Shown one piece after another: positions 28,908 to 37,478 of a stretch of 64,000 nt of DNA. The DNA is from Saccharopolyspora flava (GTDB lineage Bacteria > Actinomycetota > Actinomycetes > Mycobacteriales > Pseudonocardiaceae), in NCBI RefSeq assembly GCF_900116135.1, contig NZ_FOZX01000001.1, forward strand, positions 1,364,001 to 1,428,000, written 5' to 3'. Under the pieces are notes generated by a model, which saw nothing but the letters and a program-made list of their open reading frames with translations, was not told the DNA's origin and did not search any database. Position 1 is the stretch's first letter. Each line of letters starts with the position of its first letter. Position numbers and translations under genes: made by a program.

Positions 28908-30059
28908 TCACAGAGCGGACTTGGACTTCCACTGGTCCCAGGTGAGGATCCAGTCGTAGACGTCGTAGCGCGGTTCCATCGAGCTCGCCGAGCCCGTGAC
29001 CTCGACCGGGTCGCCCAGCAGGGCGCTGTCGTAGTAGGCCTTGGCGTCGGCGGCGCTGAGGTTGATGCAGCCGTGCGAGTTGTTCACCTTGCCCAGCGCG
29101 GCGGCGTTCTCCTGGTTCTCGTGGATGAACTCGCCGTGGTTGGAGAAGCGGGCCGCGAAGGTCTTGCGCACGTCGTGGTACCCGTAGCGCGGGTTGTCCA
29201 TGATCTCGACGGGGTTCTTCTCCATCACGATGTACGTGCCGTTCGGGGTGTTGCGCCCCGGGTCGTACTCCTCGCCGTAGCTGGCCGGGTAGCTGGCGAC
29301 CTGCTGGCCGTCGCGGATCACCACCATCTGGTGGGTGCCCACCGCGGCCTTGACGATCTGCGCGCGGCCGATGTTGAACTCGCTGGTCAGGTCGGCCAGT
29401 CCGTAGGCGCCGTTGCCGTAGGGCACGCCGTAGAGGTTCGCCTTGACGGTGACGTGCGTGTTGGCGGGCCAGTACTCCTTGGGCCGGTAGTCGACCTGCT
29501 TGTCCGACAGCCACGCCCACGAGCCCTCGACGGGGTTGGAGGCCTGCACGCTCAGCGCGCGCTCCGCCGCCGCCTTGTCCTTGACCGGCTCGTCGAACTT
29601 GACGCTGATCGGCATCGCGATGCCGACCTGGGCGTCGTCGGTCGGGTTGACCGTGGCCCGGATCGTCTTCTTCGGCTGCACCGTGCGGAAGGAGCCCTGC
29701 ACCGGCGCCTTCTTGCCGTCGGCCCCGACGACCTGGCCGGACCAGGTGTACTCCTTGCCGTAGCCGAGCGCCTCGGTCGCCTGCCAGCTCTTGCCGTCGG
29801 CGGCCAGCTGACCGGCCACGGCCTTGCCGTCGGCGTTGGTCAGCTGGACGGACTCGAAGCGGCCCTTGTCCACGGCCGCCTTGATCGGAGCGGTCGGACT
29901 GACCTCAGCCGCACCCGTGCCCGGCTCGAAGTGGACCGCGGCGACAGGCGGAGCGGGCTGGGACTGCTCCTGCGGTTGCGCAGAACAGCTCGCGATCAGC
30001 AGGACGGCCGCCAACGCCCCCAACAACACGCGCCACGGCAGCCGCATCACACCACTCAC
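28908..30059 (-). CDS. L,D-transpeptidase lipoprotein (Ig-like plus YkuD domains)
   Basis: 383 residues. An N-terminal signal with lipobox LLIASC (Cys about residue 25) predicts a lipoprotein. Two Ig-like beta domains (about 45-245) precede the YkuD catalytic domain, whose active site is GEFIHENQENAAALG followed by NNSHGCINLSAADAKAYYD, with the nucleophilic cysteine in SHGCINLS. It makes 3-3 cross-links in peptidoglycan, like mycobacterial LdtMt2. GTG start with AGAGGA about ten bases upstream; ATG four codons on is possible. A perfect 50-bp palindrome follows its stop. Confidence 0.95.
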   Translation of the reverse strand: MSGVMRLPWRVLLGALAAVLLIASCSAQPQEQSQPAPPVAAVHFEPGTGAAEVSPTAPIKAAVDKGRFESVQLTNADGKAVAGQLAADGKSWQATEALGYGKEYTWSGQVVGADGKKAPVQGSFRTVQPKKTIRATVNPTDDAQVGIAMPISVKFDEPVKDKAAAERALSVQASNPVEGSWAWLSDKQVDYRPKEYWPANTHVTVKANLYGVPYGNGAYGLADLTSEFNIGRAQIVKAAVGTHQMVVIRDGQQVASYPASYGEEYDPGRNTPNGTYIVMEKNPVEIMDNPRYGYHDVRKTFAARFSNHGEFIHENQENAAALGKVNNSHGCINLSAADAKAYYDSALLGDPVEVTGSASSMEPRYDVYDWILTWDQWKSKSAL

Positions 30060-30325
30060 TTTGGAAAAATCCTCTCTGAAATTAAGTCGATAAGTGGCAA
30101 AACGGTCACCGCCGGAAAAGCGAACGCGCTTCTCTCCAGCCGGCGGTTCTCCTCGCCCCCACCATTAAGACGCGCGACGGCGCGAAAAGATGTCCGGGAG
30201 GCTTGTGCATCGCATCACAACCGCCGAACGCCGCGCCACCTGCCCCCGAAAGGACGACATTCGGCGCGAAATGGCGTTCCGCGCGAATCCGAGCACAATT
30301 CGCCCGAACGACCGCCCGAACGGAC

Positions 30326-31330
30326 TCAGACCCCGAGCGGCTGGAATCGCGGGTGCAGCCGGACGTCGAGTTCGGACAGGACGTCGCCGATCGGCGTCGC
30401 GTAACCGATCGCCCCGCCATCGGCCCCGGCCACGTGCAACCCCAGCAACCGGCCCGACGGGTCCACGACGGCCGCCCCGGCGTCACCCGGCCCGCAGAAG
30501 TGCGGGCGATCGGTGGTGATCCGGATCTGCTCGCGCAGCACCCGCACCCCCAGCGCCGCGCCGTGATCGACGCGGATCGTGGCGTCCACCGAGGTCACCA
30601 CGCCGTCGGTGAGGCCGGTGCCGAACCCGTGCTTGCGGACCGGCTCACCCGGGTAGGCGCGCGCGTGACCGGTGACCGGCCCGAGCCTGCCGACCTCCGG
30701 CGACGCCGTCAGGCCGGGCACGACGCGGACCGCGGCGGCGTCGACCCGCCCCGACAGCGCGGCCCGGGCGAGCTCGGCGTGCACCCGCCCGCTCTCCGGC
30801 TCGGCCATCCGGTCGCCCACCGACCACGCGTCGTCCAGGCAGCCCACGTCGAAGGTGGTCAGCCCCATCGGCTCGGCGTCACCGGCCACCAGCACCCCGA
30901 GGGTGCCGATGCGGTGGAACTCGCCGTCCTCCAGCCGGACCGACCGGCACGGCGCCAGACCGCTGCCGCCGCGCACCGCGCGCAGCGGGCACCCGGGACC
31001 GCCGTCGTCGGAGCCGATCGTGCGGGCGGGCCACCACAGCGGCTCCTCCCAGGAGCGGTGGATGTGCTGCAGGACGGCCTGCTCCTCGACCACGTCGGTG
31101 GGGATGCCGAACAGCTCGGCGGGCACGCAGCCGTCCCGCCCGAGGACCTCGCGCGGCCGCTTGCGCGCGACCGACACGACGATGACCTGCTCGCGGAGGC
31201 GGCTGCCCGCGCGAGTCCGGCTGCCGATGTCGACGCCCGTGACCCCGGGCAGGTCCAGCAGCTGATCCTCGACGGCGCGCTTGATCGGACGGATGACCGC
31301 GCGGTCGCGAAGTTCCCTGATGCTCAGCAT
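30326..31330 (-). CDS. Trypsin-like protease homologue lacking the catalytic serine
   Basis: 334 residues. The N-terminus (DLPGVTGVDIGSRTRAGSRLREQVIVVSVARKRP, then IPTDVVEEQ) has the layout that precedes NAL1-type trypsin-like peptidases, and the C-terminus has GFGTGLTDGVVTSV...EQIRITTDRPHFCGPGDAGAAVVDPSGRLLGLHVAG. At the nucleophile site the usual GDSG is GDAG, so serine is replaced by alanine. It is therefore probably a non-catalytic binding protein, or an altered enzyme. The ATG with GGAGGGG is preferred over an upstream ATG without ribosome site. Stands alone between the transpeptidase and murB. Confidence 0.75.
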   Translation of the reverse strand: MLSIRELRDRAVIRPIKRAVEDQLLDLPGVTGVDIGSRTRAGSRLREQVIVVSVARKRPREVLGRDGCVPAELFGIPTDVVEEQAVLQHIHRSWEEPLWWPARTIGSDDGGPGCPLRAVRGGSGLAPCRSVRLEDGEFHRIGTLGVLVAGDAEPMGLTTFDVGCLDDAWSVGDRMAEPESGRVHAELARAALSGRVDAAAVRVVPGLTASPEVGRLGPVTGHARAYPGEPVRKHGFGTGLTDGVVTSVDATIRVDHGAALGVRVLREQIRITTDRPHFCGPGDAGAAVVDPSGRLLGLHVAGADGGAIGYATPIGDVLSELDVRLHPRFQPLGV

Positions 31331-31408
31331 GGTGGCCCCCTCCACCTCTGCCATTTAACACACAGGGTTATCTATTAGTCACTAAGAGTCACCTGGATGG
31401 CCGCTGGA

Positions 31409-32533
31409 TCAGACCGCGCAATCGACCATCACGGGCTCGGGAACGAGGGTCACCCCGAAGGCCTCGCGGACGCCGTCGCGCACCTCGCGGGCCAGTTCCA
31501 GCAGGTCCGCGGTGGTGGCGCCGCCGCGGTTGGTCAGCGCCAGGGTGTGCTTGCCCGACAGCGCCACCCGGCCGCCCGGGCCCTGATGCCCCTTGGCGAA
31601 ACCGGCGCGCTCGATCAGCCACGCCGCCGACAGCTTCCCGCCGCCCTCGGCCGGGTACTGCGGGATCCGCTGGTCCGGGCCCACCTTCTCCGCGATGCGC
31701 TCCAGCGCGGCCGGCAGCTCCGCCTCGGGCAGGATCGGGTTGGTGAAGAACGAGCCCGCGCTCCAGGTGTCGTGGTCGGCCGGGTCGAGCACCATGCCCT
31801 TGCCGCGCCGCAGCCCCAGCACCACCTCCCGCGCCTTCGCCGCGTCGACCCGCTCCCCGGGCTCCACGCCCAGGGTGCGGGCGAGCTCGGCGTAGCGGAT
31901 CGGCGCCGACAGGCCGCTGTCGTGCAGCCGGAACCGGGCGCGCAGCACCACGGCCTCGTCGCTGTGCTTGAGGACGCTGGTGCGGTAGCGCAGGCCCAGG
32001 TCGGCGGCCTGCACGGTCCGCACCCGGCCGGTGCGGCGGTCCAGCAGGTCCACCGAGACCAGCAGCTCCGCGACCTCCACGCCGTAGGCGCCGACGTTCT
32101 GCACAGGCGTCGCCCCGGCCAGGCCGGGGATGCCCGACAGGCACTCCAGCCCGCCCAGGCCTTGCGCGACCGAGTCGGCGACCACGTCGTCCCAGTCCTC
32201 GCCCGCCTCGGCGGTGAGCTGCACGAACCCGTCGCCGAGGTTGTCGTACTCGCGGCCCTTCGTCGCGATGCGGACCGCGTGCCCGTCGAAGCCCTCGTCG
32301 GCGATGACCAGGTTCGACCCGCCGCCGAGCACCAGCAGCCGGTGCCCGCCGCCGTCGGCCGCGCGGACCGCATCGACCAGCTCGTTCTCGCTGGTGGCGA
32401 CCACGAGGCCGGTCGCCGGGCCGCCGAGTCGCAGGGTGGTGAACTCGGCCAGCGGCGACCCACCGCCCGGCTTCTCACCAGGCAGGGCAGTGTCGTCGCG
32501 CACTTCTTCGGCACCGGACGTAGAGGCACTCAC
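31409..32533 (-). CDS. murB: UDP-N-acetylenolpyruvoylglucosamine reductase
   Basis: 374 residues; NADPH/FAD reduction yielding UDP-MurNAc for peptidoglycan. FAD-binding part: LAEFTTLRLGGPATGLVVA, LLVLGGGSNLVIADEGF, GLECLSGIPGLAGATPVQNVGAYG. Catalytic serine in WSAGSFFTNPILP and the C-terminal glutamate in LVPEPVMVD. Type I-like length. GTG start chosen because TACCTT lies eight bases before it and the region upstream is shared with the divergent DUF2505 gene; longer in-frame starts would run into that gene. Confidence 0.95.
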   Translation of the reverse strand: MSASTSGAEEVRDDTALPGEKPGGGSPLAEFTTLRLGGPATGLVVATSENELVDAVRAADGGGHRLLVLGGGSNLVIADEGFDGHAVRIATKGREYDNLGDGFVQLTAEAGEDWDDVVADSVAQGLGGLECLSGIPGLAGATPVQNVGAYGVEVAELLVSVDLLDRRTGRVRTVQAADLGLRYRTSVLKHSDEAVVLRARFRLHDSGLSAPIRYAELARTLGVEPGERVDAAKAREVVLGLRRGKGMVLDPADHDTWSAGSFFTNPILPEAELPAALERIAEKVGPDQRIPQYPAEGGGKLSAAWLIERAGFAKGHQGPGGRVALSGKHTLALTNRGGATTADLLELAREVRDGVREAFGVTLVPEPVMVDCAV

Positions 32534-32559
32534 GACTGCCAAAGGTAACCTCCGCTGCA
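32533..32559. promoter_or_regulatory. Overlapping divergent promoters of murB and DUF2505 gene
   Basis: Only 25 bases separate the two start codons. On the plus strand TAACCT (32546-32551) stands seven bases before the ATG; on the minus strand TACCTT (32547-32542) stands eight bases before the GTG. The two -10 elements share the same TA step inside AAGGTAACCT. Both mRNAs would be leaderless. Confidence 0.65.
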
Positions 32560-33077
32560 TGGCACGCCGCATCGAGCACCGCAGCACCTCCGAACGGCCC
32601 GCCGCGGAGGTGTACCGGGCGCTGATCGACTCCGACTACCTCGCGGCCCGGCTCGAGGAGCTCGGCGGCTCCACCGCGACCCTGCTGCAGCACGTCAACA
32701 CCGACGACGGGGCCCGCTTCCAGACCCGCCAGGGCGTCCCGGCCGACAAGCTCCCGTCGCTGGCCCGCACGGTCGTCGGCGGCGACCTGCTCATCGACCG
32801 CAGCGAGTCCTGGCGGCGCGAGGAGGACGGCCACTACACCGGCGAGATCGCGGCCGAGATCGCCGGCGCCCCCTGCTCGATCACCGGCTCGATGTGGCTG
32901 CGCGACCTCGTCGAGCCCACCGGGACCGCGGTCAGCGAGCTCGTCGTGGAGGGCTCGGTCAAGGTCACCGTCCCGTTCGTCGGCGGCAAGCTCGAAGACC
33001 TCGTCGTCGACCAGGTGCAGAAGATGCTGGTCGAGGAGGACCACTTCACCGCCTCCTGGCTGGCCTCCCGCGGCTGA
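32559..33077 (+). CDS. DUF2505 domain-containing protein (START/polyketide-cyclase-like fold)
   Basis: 172 residues. Reads as DUF2505: RRIEHRSTSERPAAEVYRALIDSDYLAARLEELGG, VPADKLPSLARTVVGGDLLIDRSESWR, ELVVEGSVKVTVPFVGGKLEDLVVDQVQKMLVEEDHFTASWL. The family is predicted to have a helix-grip (SRPBCC) fold and is of unknown function, widespread in actinobacteria. The ATG is fixed by the leaderless-type TAACCT seven bases before it. A methyltransferase gene follows after six bases, forming an operon. Confidence 0.9.
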   Translation: MARRIEHRSTSERPAAEVYRALIDSDYLAARLEELGGSTATLLQHVNTDDGARFQTRQGVPADKLPSLARTVVGGDLLIDRSESWRREEDGHYTGEIAAEIAGAPCSITGSMWLRDLVEPTGTAVSELVVEGSVKVTVPFVGGKLEDLVVDQVQKMLVEEDHFTASWLASRG

Positions 33078-33083
33078 GCCGCG

Positions 33084-33938
33084 ATGAACGTCCCGAAGAA
33101 GCGCAACCCCCGGCTCGCCGCCGGGCGCGCCCGGGCGATGGGGATGCCGACGCGCGGCACCACCAACCCCAACCGGCTGCGCCGCATCGACCGCTGGATC
33201 GCCGCCACCCCGTGGGTGGCCCGCGCGGTCCGCACCGCCGAGGAACCCGTGGTCATCGACCTCGGCTACGGCGCCACCCCCACCACCACCGTCGAGCTCG
33301 CGCAGCGGCTCGCCGGGCTGCACCCGCGGCTACGGGTCGTCGGCCTGGAGATCGACCCGGAGCGAGTGGCGGCGGGCAAGGCCGTCGCCGACCCGCCGCG
33401 GCTGGAGTTCCGGCGCGGCGGGTTCGAGCTCGCCGGGCTCGCCGCCGGGATCCGCGACTTCCCCGGTCCCGCGCTGATCCGCGCGCTCAACGTGCTGCGC
33501 CAGTACACCGAGCCGGAGGCGTGGAAGGCGTGGGACGAGCTGTGCTCGCGGCTCGCCCCGCGCGGGCTGCTGGTGGAAGGCACCTGCGACGAGATCGGCC
33601 GGCGCTGCTGCTGGGTGACCCTCAGCCGTGAAGGCCCGCGCACGCTCACCCTCGCCTGCCTGCCCTCGGGCATCGACAAGCCGTCCGACCTGGCCGAGCG
33701 GCTGCCGAAGACGCTGATCCACCGCAACGTGCCCGGCGAGCCGATCCACGCGCTGCTCGGCGAGCTCGACTCGTGCTGGGCGACGGCCGCCCCGCTGGCC
33801 ACCTTCGGCCCCCGCGCCCGCTGGGCCCACACCGCCCGCCTGCTCGCCGAGCGGTGGCCGGTCCTCGACCGCCACCCCCGCTGGCGGCTCGGCGAGATCA
33901 CCGTCCCCTGGACCTCCGTCGCCCCCGACCTCGGGTGA
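33084..33938 (+). CDS. Class I SAM-dependent methyltransferase-like protein
   Basis: 284 residues. SAM-binding motif I is VVIDLGYGATPTTTVELAQRL, a less common GYGATP variant of the glycine loop, followed by an acidic residue in VVGLEIDPERVAA. Later stretches (ALNVLRQYTEPEAWKAWDELCSRLAPRGLLVEGTCDEIGRR) fit motif IV-V of a Rossmann methyltransferase. Substrate unknown. It is cotranscribed with the DUF2505 gene. ATG start six bases after the preceding stop. Confidence 0.85.
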   Translation: MNVPKKRNPRLAAGRARAMGMPTRGTTNPNRLRRIDRWIAATPWVARAVRTAEEPVVIDLGYGATPTTTVELAQRLAGLHPRLRVVGLEIDPERVAAGKAVADPPRLEFRRGGFELAGLAAGIRDFPGPALIRALNVLRQYTEPEAWKAWDELCSRLAPRGLLVEGTCDEIGRRCCWVTLSREGPRTLTLACLPSGIDKPSDLAERLPKTLIHRNVPGEPIHALLGELDSCWATAAPLATFGPRARWAHTARLLAERWPVLDRHPRWRLGEITVPWTSVAPDLG

Positions 33939-33940
33939 CG

Positions 33941-34014
33941 ACAGTTCTCATGAAAACCGCACCACCCCGGGGAGTCCGTGGGTGGGGAAGTTTTCATGAA
34001 AACTGCGCGCCCAC
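33941..34014. repeat. Repeat family C, double inverted unit
   Basis: Two copies of the TTTTCATGAAAAC-type unit in opposite orientation: ACAGTTCTCATGAAAACCGC...ACCACCCC and GTGGGTGGGGAAGTTTTCAT... separated by about ten bases. The second unit shares GGTGGGGAAGTTTTCATGAA with the 50-bp palindrome at 28854. It lies directly behind the methyltransferase stop. Confidence 0.8.
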
Positions 34015-34070
34015 GAACACGTCGGGACCAGACGTTTCCCCCAGGGCGGGGTAACGCCTTTAATGGGGGA

Positions 34071-34796
34071 ATGGATCGCGACTTCCACCTCAAGGCGTTT
34101 CAGGAGCAGGCGGACGCTTTCCGGCGTGCGGTCCTGCAAGCCGGTCCCGACGCCCCGGTGTCGACCTGCCCGGGCTGGGACGTCCGGCGGATGACCGGGC
34201 ACCTCGCGCGCGTCTACGCGCGGGTGCGGGCGTCGCTGCGGTCGGGGCCCGGCGACGCGCGCCCTGACGTCCCCGACGCGCCCGCGGATTTCGACGCGCT
34301 GCTGTCCTGGTGGGACGAACTCCGCGCCGAGGTCGTCTCGGATCTGTCCACGATGGACCCCGACCGCCGGGTGTGGGCGTTCTTCGCCGACGCGACCCCG
34401 ACCGGCTGGGCCCGGCGGGTCGCGCACGAGACCGCGATCCACCGGCTCGACGCCGAGATCGCCCTCGGGCAGGCGCACGACCTGGTCTTCGACCCGGAGC
34501 TGGCGGCCGACGGCATCGACGAGATGCTCACCGTCCTGCTGCCGCTGGGCGACTGGAGCTCCGCCGGGCACGACGGCACCGTGCTCTACCACGCGGCCGA
34601 CGCGGGCCGGGCCTGGCTGGTGACCTACCGCCCCGGCGAACGCCCCGAGACCGGAGCTCCCACCGGCGCCGGGCTGGAGACGGGCGCGACCGTCGCGGGC
34701 ACCGCCGACGCGGTGTACCGCCGCGTGTGGGGACGGCCGAGTTCCGCTTCGATCACCGGTGACGCCGCGCTGGCCGGCGTGGCGGCCGGACGCTGA
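34071..34796 (+). CDS. Maleylpyruvate isomerase family mycothiol-dependent enzyme
   Basis: 241 residues. N-terminal DinB-like MDMPI_N domain with STCPGWDVRRMTGHLARVYARV and the metal-site histidine ARRVAHETAIHRLDAEIALG; C-terminal SCP2-like part YHAADAGRAWLVTYRP...SSASITGDAALAGVAAG. Family members are metal-dependent and often use mycothiol, in keeping with mshA in this window. The exact reaction is unknown. The ATG has only GGGGGA immediately before it; TTTAAT at six bases suggests leaderless expression. Confidence 0.88.
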   Translation: MDRDFHLKAFQEQADAFRRAVLQAGPDAPVSTCPGWDVRRMTGHLARVYARVRASLRSGPGDARPDVPDAPADFDALLSWWDELRAEVVSDLSTMDPDRRVWAFFADATPTGWARRVAHETAIHRLDAEIALGQAHDLVFDPELAADGIDEMLTVLLPLGDWSSAGHDGTVLYHAADAGRAWLVTYRPGERPETGAPTGAGLETGATVAGTADAVYRRVWGRPSSASITGDAALAGVAAGR

Positions 34797-34828
34797 AGGA
34801 ACCCACCCCACCTGCGACAATCTTGCTC

Positions 34829-35701
34829 GTGAGCTCTTCCGAACGTCGCTTCGTCATCACCCTCGGCTGCCCGGACCGGACCGGGATCGTCGCCGCCGTG
34901 TCCGGCTTCCTCGCCGAGCACGGCGGATGGATCGTCGAAGCCGGTCACCACACCGACACCACGACCGGCTGGTTCTTCACCCGGCAGGAGGTGCGCGCGG
35001 ACTCGCTGCCGTTCGGCATCGAGGAGCTGCGCGAGCGCTTCGGCGCCGTCGCGGGCGAGCTCAGCGACCGGGCCGAGTGGCGGATCTGGGACACCTCCGA
35101 GCGCCGCCGCGTGGTGGTGCTGGTGTCCAAGGAGGCCCACTGCCTGCACGACCTGCTCGGCCGGGTCGGTTCCGGGGAGCTGGACGTGGAGCTGTGCGCG
35201 GTGATCGGCAACCACCCGGAGCTGGGGCCGATCACCGAGGCGCACGGCATCCCGTTCCACCACGTGCCGTTCAGCAAGGACCCGGAGGGCAAGGCCGCGG
35301 CGTTCGAGCAGGTCCGGGAGCTGGCCGAGCAGCACGACCCGGACGCGATCGTGCTCGCCCGGTTCATGCAGGTGCTGCCGCCGGAGCTGTGCGAGCGGTG
35401 GGCGGGCAAGGCGATCAACATCCACCACAGCTTCCTGCCATCGTTCGCCGGTGCCCGGCCGTACCACCAGGCCTACGAGCGGGGTGTGAAGCTGATCGGC
35501 GCGACCTGCCACTACGTGACGGCCGAGCTGGACGCGGGTCCGATCATCGAGCAGGGCGTGATCCGCATCGATCACACCGACGACGTGGCGGACATGGTCC
35601 GCAAGGGACGCGACATCGAGAAGATGGTGCTCGCCCGCGGTCTCCGCTCCCACGTCGAGGACCGAGTCCTGGTCCACGGCAAGCGCACCGTTGTGTTCTG
35701 A
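34829..35701 (+). CDS. purU: Formyltetrahydrofolate deformylase
   Basis: 290 residues; hydrolyses 10-formyl-THF to formate and THF, balancing one-carbon and purine synthesis. N-terminal ACT domain (FVITLGCPDRTGIVAAVSGFLAEHGGWI, about 8-85) and C-terminal formyltransferase domain with NIHHSFLPSFAGARPYHQAY and TCHYVTAELDAGPIIEQ, which hold the catalytic Asn/His/Asp residues. The GTG is preceded by GACAAT at seven bases with no ribosome site, so it is likely leaderless; a TTG two codons earlier is rejected. Confidence 0.96.
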   Translation: MSSSERRFVITLGCPDRTGIVAAVSGFLAEHGGWIVEAGHHTDTTTGWFFTRQEVRADSLPFGIEELRERFGAVAGELSDRAEWRIWDTSERRRVVVLVSKEAHCLHDLLGRVGSGELDVELCAVIGNHPELGPITEAHGIPFHHVPFSKDPEGKAAAFEQVRELAEQHDPDAIVLARFMQVLPPELCERWAGKAINIHHSFLPSFAGARPYHQAYERGVKLIGATCHYVTAELDAGPIIEQGVIRIDHTDDVADMVRKGRDIEKMVLARGLRSHVEDRVLVHGKRTVVF

Positions 35702-35708
35702 CCGTCGT

Positions 35709-35786
35709 CAGTGGACAGTTTTAGCCATAATCACCCATGATCAATGTCCGTTTTACCCGGACAATTATGGCTAAAACTGTCCCCTG
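35709..35786. repeat. Palindromic element family A, copy 2 (inverted)
   Basis: Inverted arms CAGTGGACAGTTTTAGCCAT... and complement (one mismatch in 23) around a centre that is the reverse complement of copy 1 (AATCACCCATGATCAATGTC). It lies eight bases past the purU stop. The same element in the opposite orientation shows mobility or recombination. Confidence 0.85.
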
Positions 35787-35815
35787 GTGACGCACGCGCC
35801 CCTCGGGACCACCGC

Positions 35816-36364
35816 TCAGCGGGCGAGGTCTTCGAGGACTTCGGATCCGGGGAGACGGGTGAGGACGTCGGCCGGGGTGATGATCTTGCTGCGGCGGAGG
35901 CCGCTGCCGACCACGACCGCGCCGGCCTCGACCACGCGGGGGTCGACGAGGATCGGCCAGTCCTCCGGGAGGCCGAACGGGGTGATGCCGCCGTACTCCA
36001 TGCCGGTCAGCTCCACCGCCTCGTCCATCGGGGCGAAGGACGCCTTGCGGACGTCCAGGCGGCGCTTGACCACGCCGTTGACGTCGGCGCGGGTGGTGGC
36101 CAGCACGACGCAGGCCGCGCGGCGGACCTCGCCGGCCCGCTTGCCCGCGACCACCACGCAGTTCGCCGAGAGCTCCAGCGGCGAGCCGTACTTCTCGCAG
36201 AACGCGGCGGTGTCGGCCAGGTCCGGGTCGATCTCGGTGGCACCGATCCGGTCGTCACCGAGCGCGCGCACGGACTCGGCGACCGGGTCGGCGAGCAGGT
36301 CGAGGCGCTCCAGCGCCGTCGTGACTTCCAGCGTTCCCGCCGCCGCGGACCAATCGAAACCCAT
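35816..36364 (-). CDS. YbaK/EbsC-family aminoacyl-tRNA deacylase-like protein
   Basis: 182 residues. YbaK fold: NCVVVAGKRAGEVRRAACVVLATTRADVNGVVKRRLDVRKASFAPMDEAVELTGMEYGGITPFGLP. The lysine in the VKRRLDVRKASFA stretch and GGITPFGLP match the editing-domain family (Cys-tRNAPro/Ala deacylases), which clears mischarged tRNA. The ATG is preceded by TATCGT at six bases, so probably leaderless. Sits downstream of the hydrolase gene on the same strand with an 18-base gap. Confidence 0.93.
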   Translation of the reverse strand: MGFDWSAAAGTLEVTTALERLDLLADPVAESVRALGDDRIGATEIDPDLADTAAFCEKYGSPLELSANCVVVAGKRAGEVRRAACVVLATTRADVNGVVKRRLDVRKASFAPMDEAVELTGMEYGGITPFGLPEDWPILVDPRVVEAGAVVVGSGLRRSKIITPADVLTRLPGSEVLEDLAR

Positions 36365-36382
36365 GGCCGCACGATAGAACGC

Positions 36383-37123
36383 TCAGCGCAGGAATCCCGT
36401 CAGCAGGTCCCGCAGCAGCTTGCGGTGGGTGAGCATCGGCGCCTGCGATTCCAGCAGTTCCAGCCGGGCGTCGCCGAACGCGGCGGCGGTGGCCTTCGCC
36501 GCCGAGGCGGGGTGCATCGGATCGCTGGTGGCGCCGATGACCAGGACCTCGGCCGAGGCCCGCGCCAGCGCGCTCGCGTCGGGGACCGGCACCTGCTCGG
36601 GCAGCTCGTGCAGCGCTTCGGCGAGCCGGGACAGCGCGTGCGCCCGCTGTTCGAGGTGATCGCCGACCTCGACGCCGGGCGGGATCTCGGCGGCCAGCGC
36701 CTCCCGCAGGCTCGCGCCGTCGTCGTCGGCGCTGATCGCGGCGGCGAGCCGCTCGTAGGCCCAGGCCGCGGCGGGCTCGCGGGGCCGGTCCAGCGCGGCC
36801 GGGAGCAGCAGCGCCAGGCGCTGGAAGCGATCGGGGTGCTCGGCGGCGATGCGGGTCAGCGCGCCCGCCCCGAGCGAGACGCCGACGGCCTGCGTCGCAC
36901 CGACCTCGTCGGCGACGGCGAGCACGTCGGCGGCCACGGAGGCGTAGTTCCAGTACCCGGCCGGGGCGTCGGGCGCGGAGCCGTGCCCGGGCAGGGTGAG
37001 CACGACCCGGGTGCCGCGCAGGCCGGACGCGGGGATGCGCGCCTCGCCCTCGGTCGCGCCGAGTCCGTGCGCGACCAGCGTCACCGGCGTGCCGGAGCCC
37101 AGCACGCGCCAGCGGGCGCGCAC
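36383..37123 (-). CDS. Alpha/beta hydrolase
   Basis: 246 residues. Oxyanion-side motif LVAHGLGATE, then VLTLPGHGSAP, nucleophile elbow VGVSLGAGAL (serine about residue 84), acid region VLVIGATSDPMHP and C-terminal histidine in LTHRKLLRDLL. Function: esterase/lipase-like; substrate unknown. The GTG start overlaps the TAG stop of the DUF2516 gene by one base (TAGTG), so it is translationally coupled to it. Confidence 0.88.
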   Translation of the reverse strand: MRARWRVLGSGTPVTLVAHGLGATEGEARIPASGLRGTRVVLTLPGHGSAPDAPAGYWNYASVAADVLAVADEVGATQAVGVSLGAGALTRIAAEHPDRFQRLALLLPAALDRPREPAAAWAYERLAAAISADDDGASLREALAAEIPPGVEVGDHLEQRAHALSRLAEALHELPEQVPVPDASALARASAEVLVIGATSDPMHPASAAKATAAAFGDARLELLESQAPMLTHRKLLRDLLTGFLR

Positions 37124-37425
37124 TACCAGGACCGTCCCTGGACTTCCTTCACCTTCGGCCGCACGTCGACGATGTAGACCAGCGACGCGACCAGACCGGC
37201 GATCCAGATGATCCCGTAGGGCCCGCGCGTGTCGACGATCAGCAGCAGCGCGGCGGCGCCGGTGATCCCCAGCCAGGCCAGCTTGTTCAACTTGTCCGCG
37301 GCCGTGAAGGCATCCGCGCGCTGCAGCGCGGCGTGCACGAACGCGAACACACCGACCGGGATGCACACGATCCAGATGACCGTCAGGATCCACCAGTACA
37401 GCGGCATTCCGCTCGAAAAACCCAC
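37123..37425 (-). CDS. DUF2516 family membrane protein
   Basis: 100 residues with three hydrophobic helices: LYWWILTVIWIVCIPVGVFAFVHAAL (about 9-34), WLGITGAAALLLIV (about 50-64) and IIWIAGLVASLVYIVDVRPKVKEVQG (about 72-98). The pattern matches DUF2516, which follows hbhA in mycobacteria. Function unknown. GTG start with TAAGGT six bases upstream, a leaderless arrangement. Confidence 0.92.
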   Translation of the reverse strand: MGFSSGMPLYWWILTVIWIVCIPVGVFAFVHAALQRADAFTAADKLNKLAWLGITGAAALLLIVDTRGPYGIIWIAGLVASLVYIVDVRPKVKEVQGRSW

Positions 37426-37478
37426 GTGCCCACCTTACGTGCCGGGCGCCTCCGAGGGCACCCGCCTCCGATGACGAG

